Assembly: GCA_002394395.1 (NCBI GenBank)
Contig: DGTR01000031.1
Location: forward strand, 1 to 64,000
Length of the DNA stretch: 64,000 nt
Source: Bacteroidales bacterium UBA4331
GTDB taxonomy: Bacteria; Bacteroidota; Bacteroidia; Bacteroidales; Paludibacteraceae
Direction: 5' to 3'
Positions 1 to 8,000 of the stretch are shown in pieces. Under the pieces are notes generated by a model, which did no database searches, was not told where the DNA came from, and saw only the letters and a program-made list of their open reading frames with translations. How positions within the stretch are numbered: the first letter of the stretch is position 1; every line of letters starts with the position of its first letter. The translations under genes and the position numbers were made by a program.

Positions 1-87
1 CAAGGACGCGACCTCAAAGATATGTCCCTCGCAGAGATGGACGAGCTTTGGAATGAAGCCAAAGCCAATGAACAATATACATTGTAA
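1..87 (+). CDS. mazG: MazG nucleoside triphosphate pyrophosphohydrolase, C-terminal end (partial)
   Basis: Only the last 28 codons are in the window, in frame 1, ending in TAA. The tail reads GRDLKDMSLAEMDELWNEAK, which matches the usual C-terminus of MazG (a Gly-x-x-Leu-x-x-Met-x-Leu-x-Glu-Met-x-x-Leu-Trp-x-x-Ala-Lys pattern). MazG hydrolyses non-canonical or excess NTPs to NMPs and pyrophosphate in the cytoplasm. The call rests on this short conserved tail, and the catalytic domain lies outside the window. Confidence 0.6.
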   Translation, partial: QGRDLKDMSLAEMDELWNEAKANEQYTL

Positions 88-115
88 ATTAAAAACGGGT
101 CATTGCTGACCCGTT
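86..115 (-). terminator. Rho-independent terminator of the tRNA-Leu gene
   Basis: An 8-bp stem (AACGGGTC at 94-101 with GACCCGTT at 108-115) and a 6-nt loop is followed, on the minus strand, by a T-rich tract. It lies just after the tRNA 3' end. On the plus strand it also sits just after the mazG stop but has no T-run in that direction. Confidence 0.75.
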
Positions 116-116
116 G

Positions 117-198
117 TGCGGCATAAAAGACTCGAACTTTCACTCCTCGCGGAACCAGATCCTAAGTCTGGCGCGTCTACCAATTCCGCCAATGCCGC
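117..198 (-). tRNA. tRNA-Leu, anticodon UAG
   Basis: Read on the minus strand the gene starts GCGGCAT and closes with ATGCCGC plus a discriminator A, giving a perfect 7-bp acceptor stem. The D-arm contains GGTAGACGCG. The anticodon stem-loop is CCAGA-CTTAGGA-TCTGG with anticodon TAG. A long class II variable arm follows, as expected for leucine, and the T-loop is TTCGAGT. No CCA is encoded. The folding was done by eye, but all arms are consistent. Confidence 0.93.
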
Positions 199-238
199 TG
201 AAATCGCAAATCGCAGGGTTGGTACAACCCGAGATTTA

Positions 239-271
239 GAATTCCCTTTTTGCCGTCGGCAAACGGAATTC
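239..271. repeat. Imperfect palindrome in the tRNA-Leu leader
   Basis: GAATTCC and GGAATTC form the outer arms, with inner arms TTTGCCG and CGGCAAA. It lies directly downstream of the minus-strand promoter, so it would fold at the very 5' end of the tRNA precursor. Confidence 0.5.
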
Positions 272-276
272 GGGTG

Positions 277-307
277 CAAAGGTACGAAGAAATTTTGAAT
301 TATGCAA
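277..307 (-). promoter_or_regulatory. Bacteroidetes-type promoter for tRNA-Leu
   Basis: On the minus strand, TTG (305-307), a 20-nt gap and TACCTTTG (277-284) match the Bacteroidetes primary sigma consensus. The box overlaps the start codon of the divergent M16 peptidase gene. Transcription would begin about 75 nt before the tRNA. Confidence 0.75.
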
Positions 308-1573
308 GAAAATTCGCAAACTTTTTATCATATTTTGCCAAATGGCGTAAAAATCGTCCATCGTTGGACACCTTCACCTGTCGCATATGTGGGTGTGATG
401 GTCGGCGCAGGAACGCGACACGAGACTCCCGAAGAAAACGGAATGGCACATTATATCGAGCATTGTGTCTTCAAAGGCACAGCTCACCACTCCGCCCGCC
501 AGATCATCCATGCCATCGAAGGGATCGGAGGAGAGATTAACGCCTATACGACTAAAGAGGAGACCACTTTCTATGCCGCCATCCTTGCCGAACACATCCA
601 ACTCACGCTTCATCTTATCGCAGAGATGATTCTCCAGCCCACTTTCAAAAAAGAAGAGACCGACAAAGAGCGGATGGTCATTATGGATGAGATAGAGAGT
701 TATAACGACAGCCCGTCCGAACTCATCTACGACGATTTCGAGAGCCTCGTCTTTGCCGGTTCCAGCCTCGAGATGCCCATTTTAGGCACCAAAAAGACGC
801 TGAGACACATCTCTTCCAAACCCTCCTACCCGCTCGAATGGATGAAAACACACTACACACCCGACCGGATGGTGGTTTTCTGCCAGGGAAACGTCAAACC
901 CGAGAAAATCTTCCGTCTCGCCGAAAAAGAGTTCGGCTCACTTCCTACCCAACCCCAAAACACACCCAACCCCGACGGTCAACCGACGGTCAACCGACAG
1001 TCAACCGACGGTCAAAGCCCCTGTAAGTTCGAGGTTTCTTACCGAAAAAACACCCACCAGGTCCACGCGATGATGGGCGGGAAAGCCTATCCTTTGGGAC
1101 ATGAAAGGCAATTACCTATGTTTTTGCTCAATAATATCTTAGGCGGCGGAAGTCTCAACAGCCGGCTCAATCTCTCGCTGCGTGAGTCCAAAGGCCTCGT
1201 TTACACCGTCGAATCGACCTATACACCCCTTTCCGACACCGGCTACTGGTGCATCTATTGGGCGTGCGACCCGGAGGACTACGCACACAGTCTGGCGTTG
1301 GTGCAAAAAGAACTGGACAAACTGCGCGAGACACCGCTCACACCTTCCGCACTACGCCACGCACTCATCCAACTGCGAGGACAAATGGCCATCTCCGCGC
1401 AAAACCAGGAAAACGCTGCACTCGCCATGGCAAAGTCAATGTTATACCGTGGTTCTGCGCCAGATTGGCATCAAACTTTTGAAAAAATAGCAAATACGAC
1501 ATCCGAAGAGCTTTTTGACGTTGCAAATGATTTGTTTTTGTCGGCAAATCGTTACATTTTGACATACAAATAG
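302..1573 (+). CDS. M16 family zinc peptidase (pitrilysin/processing-peptidase-like)
   Basis: A 423-residue single-domain-pair M16 peptidase. The inverted zinc motif HxxEH is HYIEH at residues 50-54, and the distal glutamate is about residue 130 in DEIESYNDSP, the classic spacing. The C-terminal half carries the GGGSLNSRL and RESKGLVYTV motifs of the second M16 domain. No signal peptide is evident, so a cytoplasmic or non-classically located peptidase acting on peptides is likely. Residues about 218-240 (PNPDGQPTVNRQSTDGQ and neighbours) are encoded by an 11-nt tandem repeat at 972-1016 and look like a low-complexity insertion in the linker between the two halves. The start follows no clear Shine-Dalgarno, which is normal for the phylum. 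No plus-strand promoter is evident upstream. Confidence 0.88.
   Translation: MQENSQTFYHILPNGVKIVHRWTPSPVAYVGVMVGAGTRHETPEENGMAHYIEHCVFKGTAHHSARQIIHAIEGIGGEINAYTTKEETTFYAAILAEHIQLTLHLIAEMILQPTFKKEETDKERMVIMDEIESYNDSPSELIYDDFESLVFAGSSLEMPILGTKKTLRHISSKPSYPLEWMKTHYTPDRMVVFCQGNVKPEKIFRLAEKEFGSLPTQPQNTPNPDGQPTVNRQSTDGQSPCKFEVSYRKNTHQVHAMMGGKAYPLGHERQLPMFLLNNILGGGSLNSRLNLSLRESKGLVYTVESTYTPLSDTGYWCIYWACDPEDYAHSLALVQKELDKLRETPLTPSALRHALIQLRGQMAISAQNQENAALAMAKSMLYRGSAPDWHQTFEKIANTTSEELFDVANDLFLSANRYILTYK
972..1016. repeat. 11-nt tandem repeat inside the M16 peptidase gene
   Basis: About four copies of GACGGTCAACC, one with a single change. Eleven nucleotides is not a codon multiple, yet the run keeps the frame open. 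It encodes a Gln/Thr/Asn-rich linker. Confidence 0.85.
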
Positions 1574-1612
1574 TACAAAAACATTTTTTTTTGCATTTTT
1601 CTTCCAAATAAT

Positions 1613-1643
1613 TTGGTCATATCGAAAAATTGTTGTAACTTTG
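1613..1643 (+). promoter_or_regulatory. Promoter of the susC-like operon
   Basis: TTG (1613-1615), 20 nt, TAACTTTG (1636-1643). The ~100-nt untranslated leader holds a stem of GCGCGTAT with ATACGCGC before the susC-like ATG at 1751. Confidence 0.8.
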
Positions 1644-1750
1644 CGCGATTTTTCATCTGTGCGCGTATGCGTAAGCCATATTTATATACATATATACGCG
1701 CGTAAGGAAGGAAAAGGAGACGAAAAAATTAATAACAAATTATACAAACA

Positions 1751-4700
1751 ATGAAGAAGATTTTTACACTTATGTTTCTTGCCGCGATGAGCATTGGGTT
1801 GTTCGCGGAGAAACAAGTAAGCGGTGTGGTAGTCTATGAGAATGGGGAGCCGGTCATCGGCGCAAGCATTCAGGCACAGGGTACTACACAAGGTACTATC
1901 TCGGATTACGATGGTAAGTTCGAGATGGAGGTACCGGAGTCTGTGAAGACTTTGGTTATCAGTTATGTAGGTATGGCTACGCAAGAAGTGGCAGTCGGCA
2001 AGAACCTCAAGATCACGATGAAGGAGAACTCCGAGATCATCCAGGAGGTTGTCGTTACCGGTTACGGTACCGTTTCCAAAGGCGCTTATGCCGGTTCGGC
2101 TCAGGCTGTAAAGGCAGAGGACATTGAGAAGAAAAACCCGTCGGATATCACCAAGGCGCTCGCCGGTGAGGTAGCCGGTGTACAGGTGGTTAACTCCAGC
2201 GGTCAGCCGGGTTCCGTAGCATCAATCCGTATCCGCGGTATCGGTTCTATCAATGCTAGCAGTACGCCGCTCTATGTAGTAGATGGTATTCCTTTGGATG
2301 CCGGTTCGATCAGTTCTATTGACCCGAGCGATATCGCTTCCACCACCATTCTGAAAGACGCTACCGCCACTTCGCTCTATGGTAGCCGTGGTGCCAATGG
2401 TGTTGTGGTAATCACAACCAAGAAAGGTAGTTCCAATGGAGATGACGGTAAGATTGAGATCGACGTAAAGGCCGGTGCCAACATGCGTCTGCTCCCGATG
2501 TATGACGTAATTGACTCCCCGGAGGAGTATGTTACGCTTGCATGGCAGAGTCTCTTCAACCAGCGTTACGTAAAGAACAACGATGAGGATAAATCTATTG
2601 ATTATGCGCATAAGAATTTATATAGCAAGAATGGTATCCCTACCCTCTATAACCTGTGGGATCAACCGGGCAACCTGCTTATCAATCCTTACGATGCAGC
2701 CGGAAATGTAAAGCCTTCTTTCAGCAGCGATGCGCATCGTCTGGCAGCTTTCCAGAATATGGATAGTTGGTATAACACATTGTTCCACAACGGTCTGAAA
2801 CTCGAGGCTACCGCTAAAATTAGCGGCGGTAGTGAGAAGTTGAACTACTATACTTCCTTCGGTTATCTGAAGGACGAGGGTTACTATACCGCTTCGGATT
2901 TCCAGCGTTTCAACACCCGCGCGAACATTAACTATCAGGCTAAGAAATGGCTGAAGGGCGGATTGAATATCCAGTATTCGTACGCTTCTATCAACAACCC
3001 TGTTCAGGACGATGCAGCTGCGAACAACGGATTCTTGTTTGTTAACCAGATTCCGCCGATTTACCCGGTTTATGTACATGATCCTGTTACGGGTGCTATC
3101 ATGACCGACCCGAAGACCGGTGGTAAGATGTACGACTACGGTGATAACGGTGATGAAAACATCGGTCAGACCGGTGGTCGTCCCTATTCGTTCGGAATCA
3201 ACCCTGCCGGTGCATTGGAATGGGACAAGCAAAAGACGGTTCGCCACCAGACGGTTGCCAACGCATTCTTGGAGTTCAAACTCTACGAAGGTCTGAAATT
3301 CACCCTCAATGCAGGTGTACAATATATGAACAACCGCATCAACAGTTTGACCAACAAATACTACGGCGATGCAGCCGGAGTAGGTCGTGTAGCGAATGCA
3401 CAGTACAATTATCTGGCCTTCACCAGCAACCAGTTGTTGGAGTACAACAAGTCCTTCAACGAGCACACTATACGCGTTATGGCAGGTCACGAGATCACCT
3501 ACTTCACCTACAATTACCAATATGGTTACAAAAAGAACATTGTAGAAGACAACGCGAATGAGTTAAGTAATGGTGTTAGCATGGACGGCGTAGAGGGTTA
3601 CGCTCGTACGAGCACTCTGGAGTCCGCTCTGGCTACCGCTACCTACGAGTACGACAACCGCTATTTGATTACCGCCAACTACCGCGCCGACGGTTCTTCC
3701 AAGTTCGCGAAGGGTCACCGTTGGGGTCATTTCGGTTCCGTAGGTGCTGCATGGAACTTCACTAACGAGCATTTCTACGAGGGAACGACCGTTGCCGACT
3801 GGATTAAGAACGGTAAACTGCGTTTAAGCTGGGGTGTATTGGGTAATCAGGATATCGGTGATATGATGTTCTCCGACCAATATAGCGTAGAGAACGTGGA
3901 CGGCAACAAAGGTTATGTTTGGGCATACAAAGGTAATCCGGAGTTGACTTGGGAGCGCACCAGCACGATTGACCTCGGTCTGGAGTTCAGCCTCAGCAAG
4001 TATTTGGATGTAGAGTTTGACTATTTCTACAAAAAGACCGATAACATGCTCTTCCTCCGCCGTGTAGCTCCGTCTCTGGGTTATAGCGGATATTACGTCA
4101 ATGATGCGGCGATGGAGAACCAAGGTGTCGAGTTCGACCTTAAGGCACACGCGCTCGATATGCGTAATATCAAGTTGGATATCCGTTTGAACGGTGGTTA
4201 CTATCGTAATAAGATGCTTCAGATGCCTATTGACGGCTACAATGAAGATGGTACGCCCAAACGTATGATCATGAATGGTGGTATGTCTGCCGGACACTCC
4301 ATATATGATTGGTATTTAGTTCATTACGAAGGCATCAACGAAAATGGTGAAGCTACATACACCGCTTACTATGACGCTACAAATGGCGGTAAGCTCGGCA
4401 AAACCAATGCGGAACTCGACAACACCGGTGATAACTACATCAGTTCGGTTTATGAATACCGTCTCAAACACCCGGATGCAAAGATTGAGAAGACTACCGT
4501 CACCGGTACGGATTACAACTACGCCGGATCGGATTACGTAGGCAAGAGTGCCATGCCGGATCTCGATGGTGGTTTTGGTATTGATTTCGAGGCATATGGT
4601 GTAACCCTGAGCATCAGTTGCAGCTACCGTATCGGCGGTTATGGATACGATAACATGTATGCTTCGTTGATGCATAGCGACAAGATCGGTAAACAAAACT

Positions 4701-5059
4701 GGCACAAAGACATCCGTAATGCATGGACCCCGGGTACCATAGTTACCGACGATAACAAGATGACTCTCGCTCCGCGTTTGAGCAACGGTGCTGACCAATA
4801 TGCTAACACCGGAGACCGTTTCCTGACGAGCAACTCGTACTTGAGTTTGAATAACATCAACCTCGGTTACAAGTTCCCGAAGAAATGGATGGAGAAGATC
4901 AAACTGAACACCCTGCAAATCTGGGTAGCAGCCGACAATCTGGCTATCGCAACGGCACGCAAGGGTTACAACCCGATGATGTCCGGTGACGGTTCGAACG
5001 GCTACAGTGACTATAGCCCGCTGTCCACCGTAATGGCCGGTGTTAAAGTTCAATTCTAA
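1751..5059 (+). CDS. SusC/RagA-type TonB-linked outer membrane protein
   Basis: An 1102-residue TonB-dependent importer. After a signal peptide (about 1-20) comes a carboxypeptidase-D-like regulatory domain (about 22-95). A TonB-box-like EVVVTGYGTV follows near 99-108, then the plug with the SusC signature LYVVDGIPL (about 174-182) and GSRGANGVVVITTKKG (about 211-226), and a long beta-barrel ending in an aromatic-rich C-terminus (final residue Phe). It should form the outer-membrane channel of a SusCD complex, closed by the SusD lipoprotein encoded 19 bp downstream. Substrate cannot be read from sequence. No glycoside hydrolase is adjacent, while an Ig-like lipoprotein and an M6 protease follow, so peptide or glycopeptide import is as plausible as glycan import. 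Confidence 0.95.
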   Translation: MKKIFTLMFLAAMSIGLFAEKQVSGVVVYENGEPVIGASIQAQGTTQGTISDYDGKFEMEVPESVKTLVISYVGMATQEVAVGKNLKITMKENSEIIQEVVVTGYGTVSKGAYAGSAQAVKAEDIEKKNPSDITKALAGEVAGVQVVNSSGQPGSVASIRIRGIGSINASSTPLYVVDGIPLDAGSISSIDPSDIASTTILKDATATSLYGSRGANGVVVITTKKGSSNGDDGKIEIDVKAGANMRLLPMYDVIDSPEEYVTLAWQSLFNQRYVKNNDEDKSIDYAHKNLYSKNGIPTLYNLWDQPGNLLINPYDAAGNVKPSFSSDAHRLAAFQNMDSWYNTLFHNGLKLEATAKISGGSEKLNYYTSFGYLKDEGYYTASDFQRFNTRANINYQAKKWLKGGLNIQYSYASINNPVQDDAAANNGFLFVNQIPPIYPVYVHDPVTGAIMTDPKTGGKMYDYGDNGDENIGQTGGRPYSFGINPAGALEWDKQKTVRHQTVANAFLEFKLYEGLKFTLNAGVQYMNNRINSLTNKYYGDAAGVGRVANAQYNYLAFTSNQLLEYNKSFNEHTIRVMAGHEITYFTYNYQYGYKKNIVEDNANELSNGVSMDGVEGYARTSTLESALATATYEYDNRYLITANYRADGSSKFAKGHRWGHFGSVGAAWNFTNEHFYEGTTVADWIKNGKLRLSWGVLGNQDIGDMMFSDQYSVENVDGNKGYVWAYKGNPELTWERTSTIDLGLEFSLSKYLDVEFDYFYKKTDNMLFLRRVAPSLGYSGYYVNDAAMENQGVEFDLKAHALDMRNIKLDIRLNGGYYRNKMLQMPIDGYNEDGTPKRMIMNGGMSAGHSIYDWYLVHYEGINENGEATYTAYYDATNGGKLGKTNAELDNTGDNYISSVYEYRLKHPDAKIEKTTVTGTDYNYAGSDYVGKSAMPDLDGGFGIDFEAYGVTLSISCSYRIGGYGYDNMYASLMHSDKIGKQNWHKDIRNAWTPGTIVTDDNKMTLAPRLSNGADQYANTGDRFLTSNSYLSLNNINLGYKFPKKWMEKIKLNTLQIWVAADNLAIATARKGYNPMMSGDGSNGYSDYSPLSTVMAGVKVQF

Positions 5060-5078
5060 ACCATAGGAGATTACTAAT

Positions 5079-6692
5079 ATGAAAAAGATACAATATTTAT
5101 TTGCAACAATTGTGCTGGGTTTGGGTCTCACCTCCTGTGGTGACAGTTTCTTAACCCAATACCCCGAGGGCGGTGTACTCCTTGAGGATCAGTTCGCCCA
5201 ACTGCCGGATAACCTGAAAGGATCTATTCTCGGTATCTACTCCAAACTCTATGAGTACGGAGGTGAGCATGACGCATTTGGTCTCCGCTCGATAGACATG
5301 TACGGTGATATCCAGAGCGGCGATATGGCGATGGCCAGCAGCAGTTACGGATGGTTTGAGATGTACGAGCGCGGTTATTTTTACTCTTATGCACAGGGAT
5401 ATCTCTGGTCGTTCTACTATGACATTATCAATCTGGCAAACCTCGGCACATTGGCCGTAGAGCAAAATAGCGCAGAGATTTTGAATACGATTACTTCCGG
5501 AGAAGCCCCCATGGAGACCATCAAACTGCAAGGCTACTACTATGGTCAGCTGTTAGCTATCCGTGGATGGGCATACGCAAGTCTCCTGAATTACTACTGC
5601 GATCCGATGGATGCATTGGATGAGCCGATGGACGTTGAGAAAGCCCTGCCGGTATATACCGAGTTGGACTTGGACACTCTCGGAGCACCTCTTTCTACTG
5701 TATCCGAAGTCTATGAGCGTGTATATGAGGATCTCTCCACTGCGATTGATGTATTGGATTACTACGGCGCGCTTAACCAACGTAGTTCGAAACTGGAGGT
5801 TACCGCAGATGTAGCCCGTATCATGCTGGCTTACGCCATGCTGAACCATGGTCATTCAGAGATCACTATAGCCGGCGGCAAAAATGCATATCAGATTGCG
5901 CAAGAGCAGGCAGAAGCCGTTATCGGCAAATACCCCATCCTGTCCAAAGAAGAGTTACTGACTACCGGTTTCTCGGATGTAAACGCCAAAAACTGGTTGT
6001 GGGGTCAGGATGTAACGGTTGAAACTACTACCGCACTTGCTTCTTTCTTTGGACAAGTAGATATCCATAGTTATAGTTATGCGGCTGCAGGTGATACCAA
6101 GGCGATTGACAGTAAATTATACGACGAAATTGTCGCTACCGGTTGGGATGCTCGCGTGGGCTGGTTTAACAAGCCTGGAGAGAAAGAGAAAGCTCCTTAT
6201 GCTCCCGGTCGCAAATTCTACAACCCGACCACAAAAGACGAGACAAAACTTGACAAAGTGGATCGTAACTGGTTGTGCGACAATGTCTTTATGCGTGTCG
6301 AAGTAGCATATCTGATTGCCGCAGAAGCAGCCTATCAGAATGGCGACGAGGCAGCTGCAAAGAGCCATTTACAGGCACTTTGTGATGAGCGTGTATTGGA
6401 CGGAAAAGATGCAGAATATAACGCTTGGCTCGGTACGCTTTCCGGAGACGCACTCAAAAAGGCAATTGCCTATAACTGGCGTGTAGAGATGTGGGGTGAA
6501 GGTTATGGTCTGCAGACCTTGCGTCGTCTGACCAAAACGGTAACCTTAGGAACAAACCACTTGGATCGTGGCGAACAAAACGTATCGGTTGAGGGAGCGG
6601 AACACATCATGTACCAATGCGAAATCCCGACCACAGAGACACGTTACAACCCGGCTCTGGCGACAACGGTTTTAACGCAAGACAAAAAATAA
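5079..6692 (+). CDS. SusD/RagB family nutrient-binding outer membrane lipoprotein
   Basis: 537 residues with a lipoprotein signal peptide (LTSC, Cys20). The body is an alpha-helical TPR-like SusD fold: the N-terminal segment with GSILGIYSKLY, a central EVYERVYEDL helix, and the C-terminal hallmark in which an RVEMWGEGYGLQTLRRL helix precedes short extended segments near the end. It starts 19 bp after the SusC-like gene and would form the lid that captures ligand for the SusC channel. Confidence 0.93.
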   Translation: MKKIQYLFATIVLGLGLTSCGDSFLTQYPEGGVLLEDQFAQLPDNLKGSILGIYSKLYEYGGEHDAFGLRSIDMYGDIQSGDMAMASSSYGWFEMYERGYFYSYAQGYLWSFYYDIINLANLGTLAVEQNSAEILNTITSGEAPMETIKLQGYYYGQLLAIRGWAYASLLNYYCDPMDALDEPMDVEKALPVYTELDLDTLGAPLSTVSEVYERVYEDLSTAIDVLDYYGALNQRSSKLEVTADVARIMLAYAMLNHGHSEITIAGGKNAYQIAQEQAEAVIGKYPILSKEELLTTGFSDVNAKNWLWGQDVTVETTTALASFFGQVDIHSYSYAAAGDTKAIDSKLYDEIVATGWDARVGWFNKPGEKEKAPYAPGRKFYNPTTKDETKLDKVDRNWLCDNVFMRVEVAYLIAAEAAYQNGDEAAAKSHLQALCDERVLDGKDAEYNAWLGTLSGDALKKAIAYNWRVEMWGEGYGLQTLRRLTKTVTLGTNHLDRGEQNVSVEGAEHIMYQCEIPTTETRYNPALATTVLTQDKK

Positions 6693-6755
6693 TTAAAATT
6701 TAGACAAAATGTCTATTGAATTATAACTAACTTTATTAACTAAAAAAGTACAATT

Positions 6756-7904
6756 ATGAAAAAGTATTTAGTTGTATTGGCAGCACTGGCAATGGTATTG
6801 GTAGGCTGCAAGGACAAAGACAAAGACAAAGATGGTGGTAGTGAGTATACCAAGATTTCCATCAAACAAAGTGAGATTACTCTCGCAGCAGGTGAGACTT
6901 ACAAGTTGAACCTGCTCTATGAACCGACTACATTGGATGCTCCTGCATGTACTTGGTCAAGCAGCAACGCAGAGGTAGCAACTGTAGCAAACGGTACCGT
7001 TACCGCTGTTGCTCCGGGCGAGGCTACTATCACCGCTAAGTTGGGTGAGTTATCTGCTGCCTGCAAAGTAATCGTTAAGACCGTTTACGGCGCTTACGAG
7101 ATTGAAGATTACGGTGTTTTCGGTACTAAACCGGATAGCGTGATCGCAGGAACCGATACGATCATCAATCTGCAGTGGGCTGGAGGTGCGTTCAACTGCC
7201 AGCTTGCTTTCTGGCCGGTACTGGCATGGGATGGAGACCTGACCTACATAAGTGGTAGTGGTTTCCAAGGCGCAGGTCTGTTGCTCTATTCTACTGTTCC
7301 TTTCTACACTATTAATGATGAGAACGCTGGCGAATACAACGGTACTCCTTTTGGTTGGGGTAGTTTCAATTTCAAAGACGTGAATGGAAAAGCTCGTAGA
7401 AACGTTGGTCAGGCAGGTAAGATGGACAAAGACAAATACTGCGAGTACATGGATTCCTACATCACTGAACTTTTGGCTGGTGGTAAAGGAGAGAACATCA
7501 AGTGGGATTTATTCCCTGAGGCAATCGATCAAAAGAGCGCTATCATCTTCGTTGCTGACTACACCGCTGAAGAGCCGGAGTGGGAGATTGACTACGGATT
7601 GGTACGTGCTCTTGTAAAAGACATGGAACTTGTATGGGACGCTGAGGCAGAGGCATTCTCGTACACCGCAACTATCGATTGGTTCAACAATCTGGATGAG
7701 AATCACTACTTTGGTTTGGCTTACACCGAGGAAGGCGTAACAAAACCGTATGACCTGAGCATCATCACTGAGAAGTATGCTTATGGCAATCCGGTAAATA
7801 ACGCTCCTGCACTGAACGAGCCGTATAAACTAAAACACTACAAAGAGATTCCTGAGATCAGATTAGGTCGCAAAGTTGTTACCGATATGTTGATCAAAAA
7901 GTAA
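6756..7904 (+). CDS. Surface lipoprotein with bacterial Ig-like (BIG2) domain
   Basis: 382 residues. It has a lipoprotein signal with Cys18 (VLVGC) followed by a Lys/Asp repeat linker (KDKDKDKDGG). A BIG2-type Ig domain spans about residues 33-110, with the typical SSNAEVATVANGTVTAVAPG core. The remaining ~270 residues are a beta-rich region with many Trp and Tyr that I do not recognise. The position third in a SusC-SusD operon is where surface glycan-binding or accessory lipoproteins normally sit, so ligand capture at the surface is inferred. A strong terminator follows, making this the last gene of the operon. Confidence 0.8.
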   Translation: MKKYLVVLAALAMVLVGCKDKDKDKDGGSEYTKISIKQSEITLAAGETYKLNLLYEPTTLDAPACTWSSSNAEVATVANGTVTAVAPGEATITAKLGELSAACKVIVKTVYGAYEIEDYGVFGTKPDSVIAGTDTIINLQWAGGAFNCQLAFWPVLAWDGDLTYISGSGFQGAGLLLYSTVPFYTINDENAGEYNGTPFGWGSFNFKDVNGKARRNVGQAGKMDKDKYCEYMDSYITELLAGGKGENIKWDLFPEAIDQKSAIIFVADYTAEEPEWEIDYGLVRALVKDMELVWDAEAEAFSYTATIDWFNNLDENHYFGLAYTEEGVTKPYDLSIITEKYAYGNPVNNAPALNEPYKLKHYKEIPEIRLGRKVVTDMLIKK

Positions 7905-7924
7905 TCTTTTAGATTAATTTTTCA

Positions 7925-7963
7925 AAAAAATCCTGCATACTCTTGCGTATGTGGGATTTTTTT
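7925..7963 (+). terminator. Rho-independent terminator after the Sus-like operon
   Basis: An imperfect stem, AAAAATCCtGCATAC with GTATGtGGGATTTTTT and a 6-nt loop, ends in eight T residues. The descending arm overlaps the promoter of the next gene. Confidence 0.8.
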
Positions 7964-7973
7964 TGTACCTTTG
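7943..7973 (+). promoter_or_regulatory. Promoter of the M6 metalloprotease gene
   Basis: TTG (7943-7945), 20 nt, TACCTTTG (7966-7973). The TTG lies inside the terminator loop, so the two signals are interleaved. The promoter rules out a start codon as early as 7971. Confidence 0.75.
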
Positions 7974-8000
7974 CGGCCTAAAATGGAAAATTGTACATAT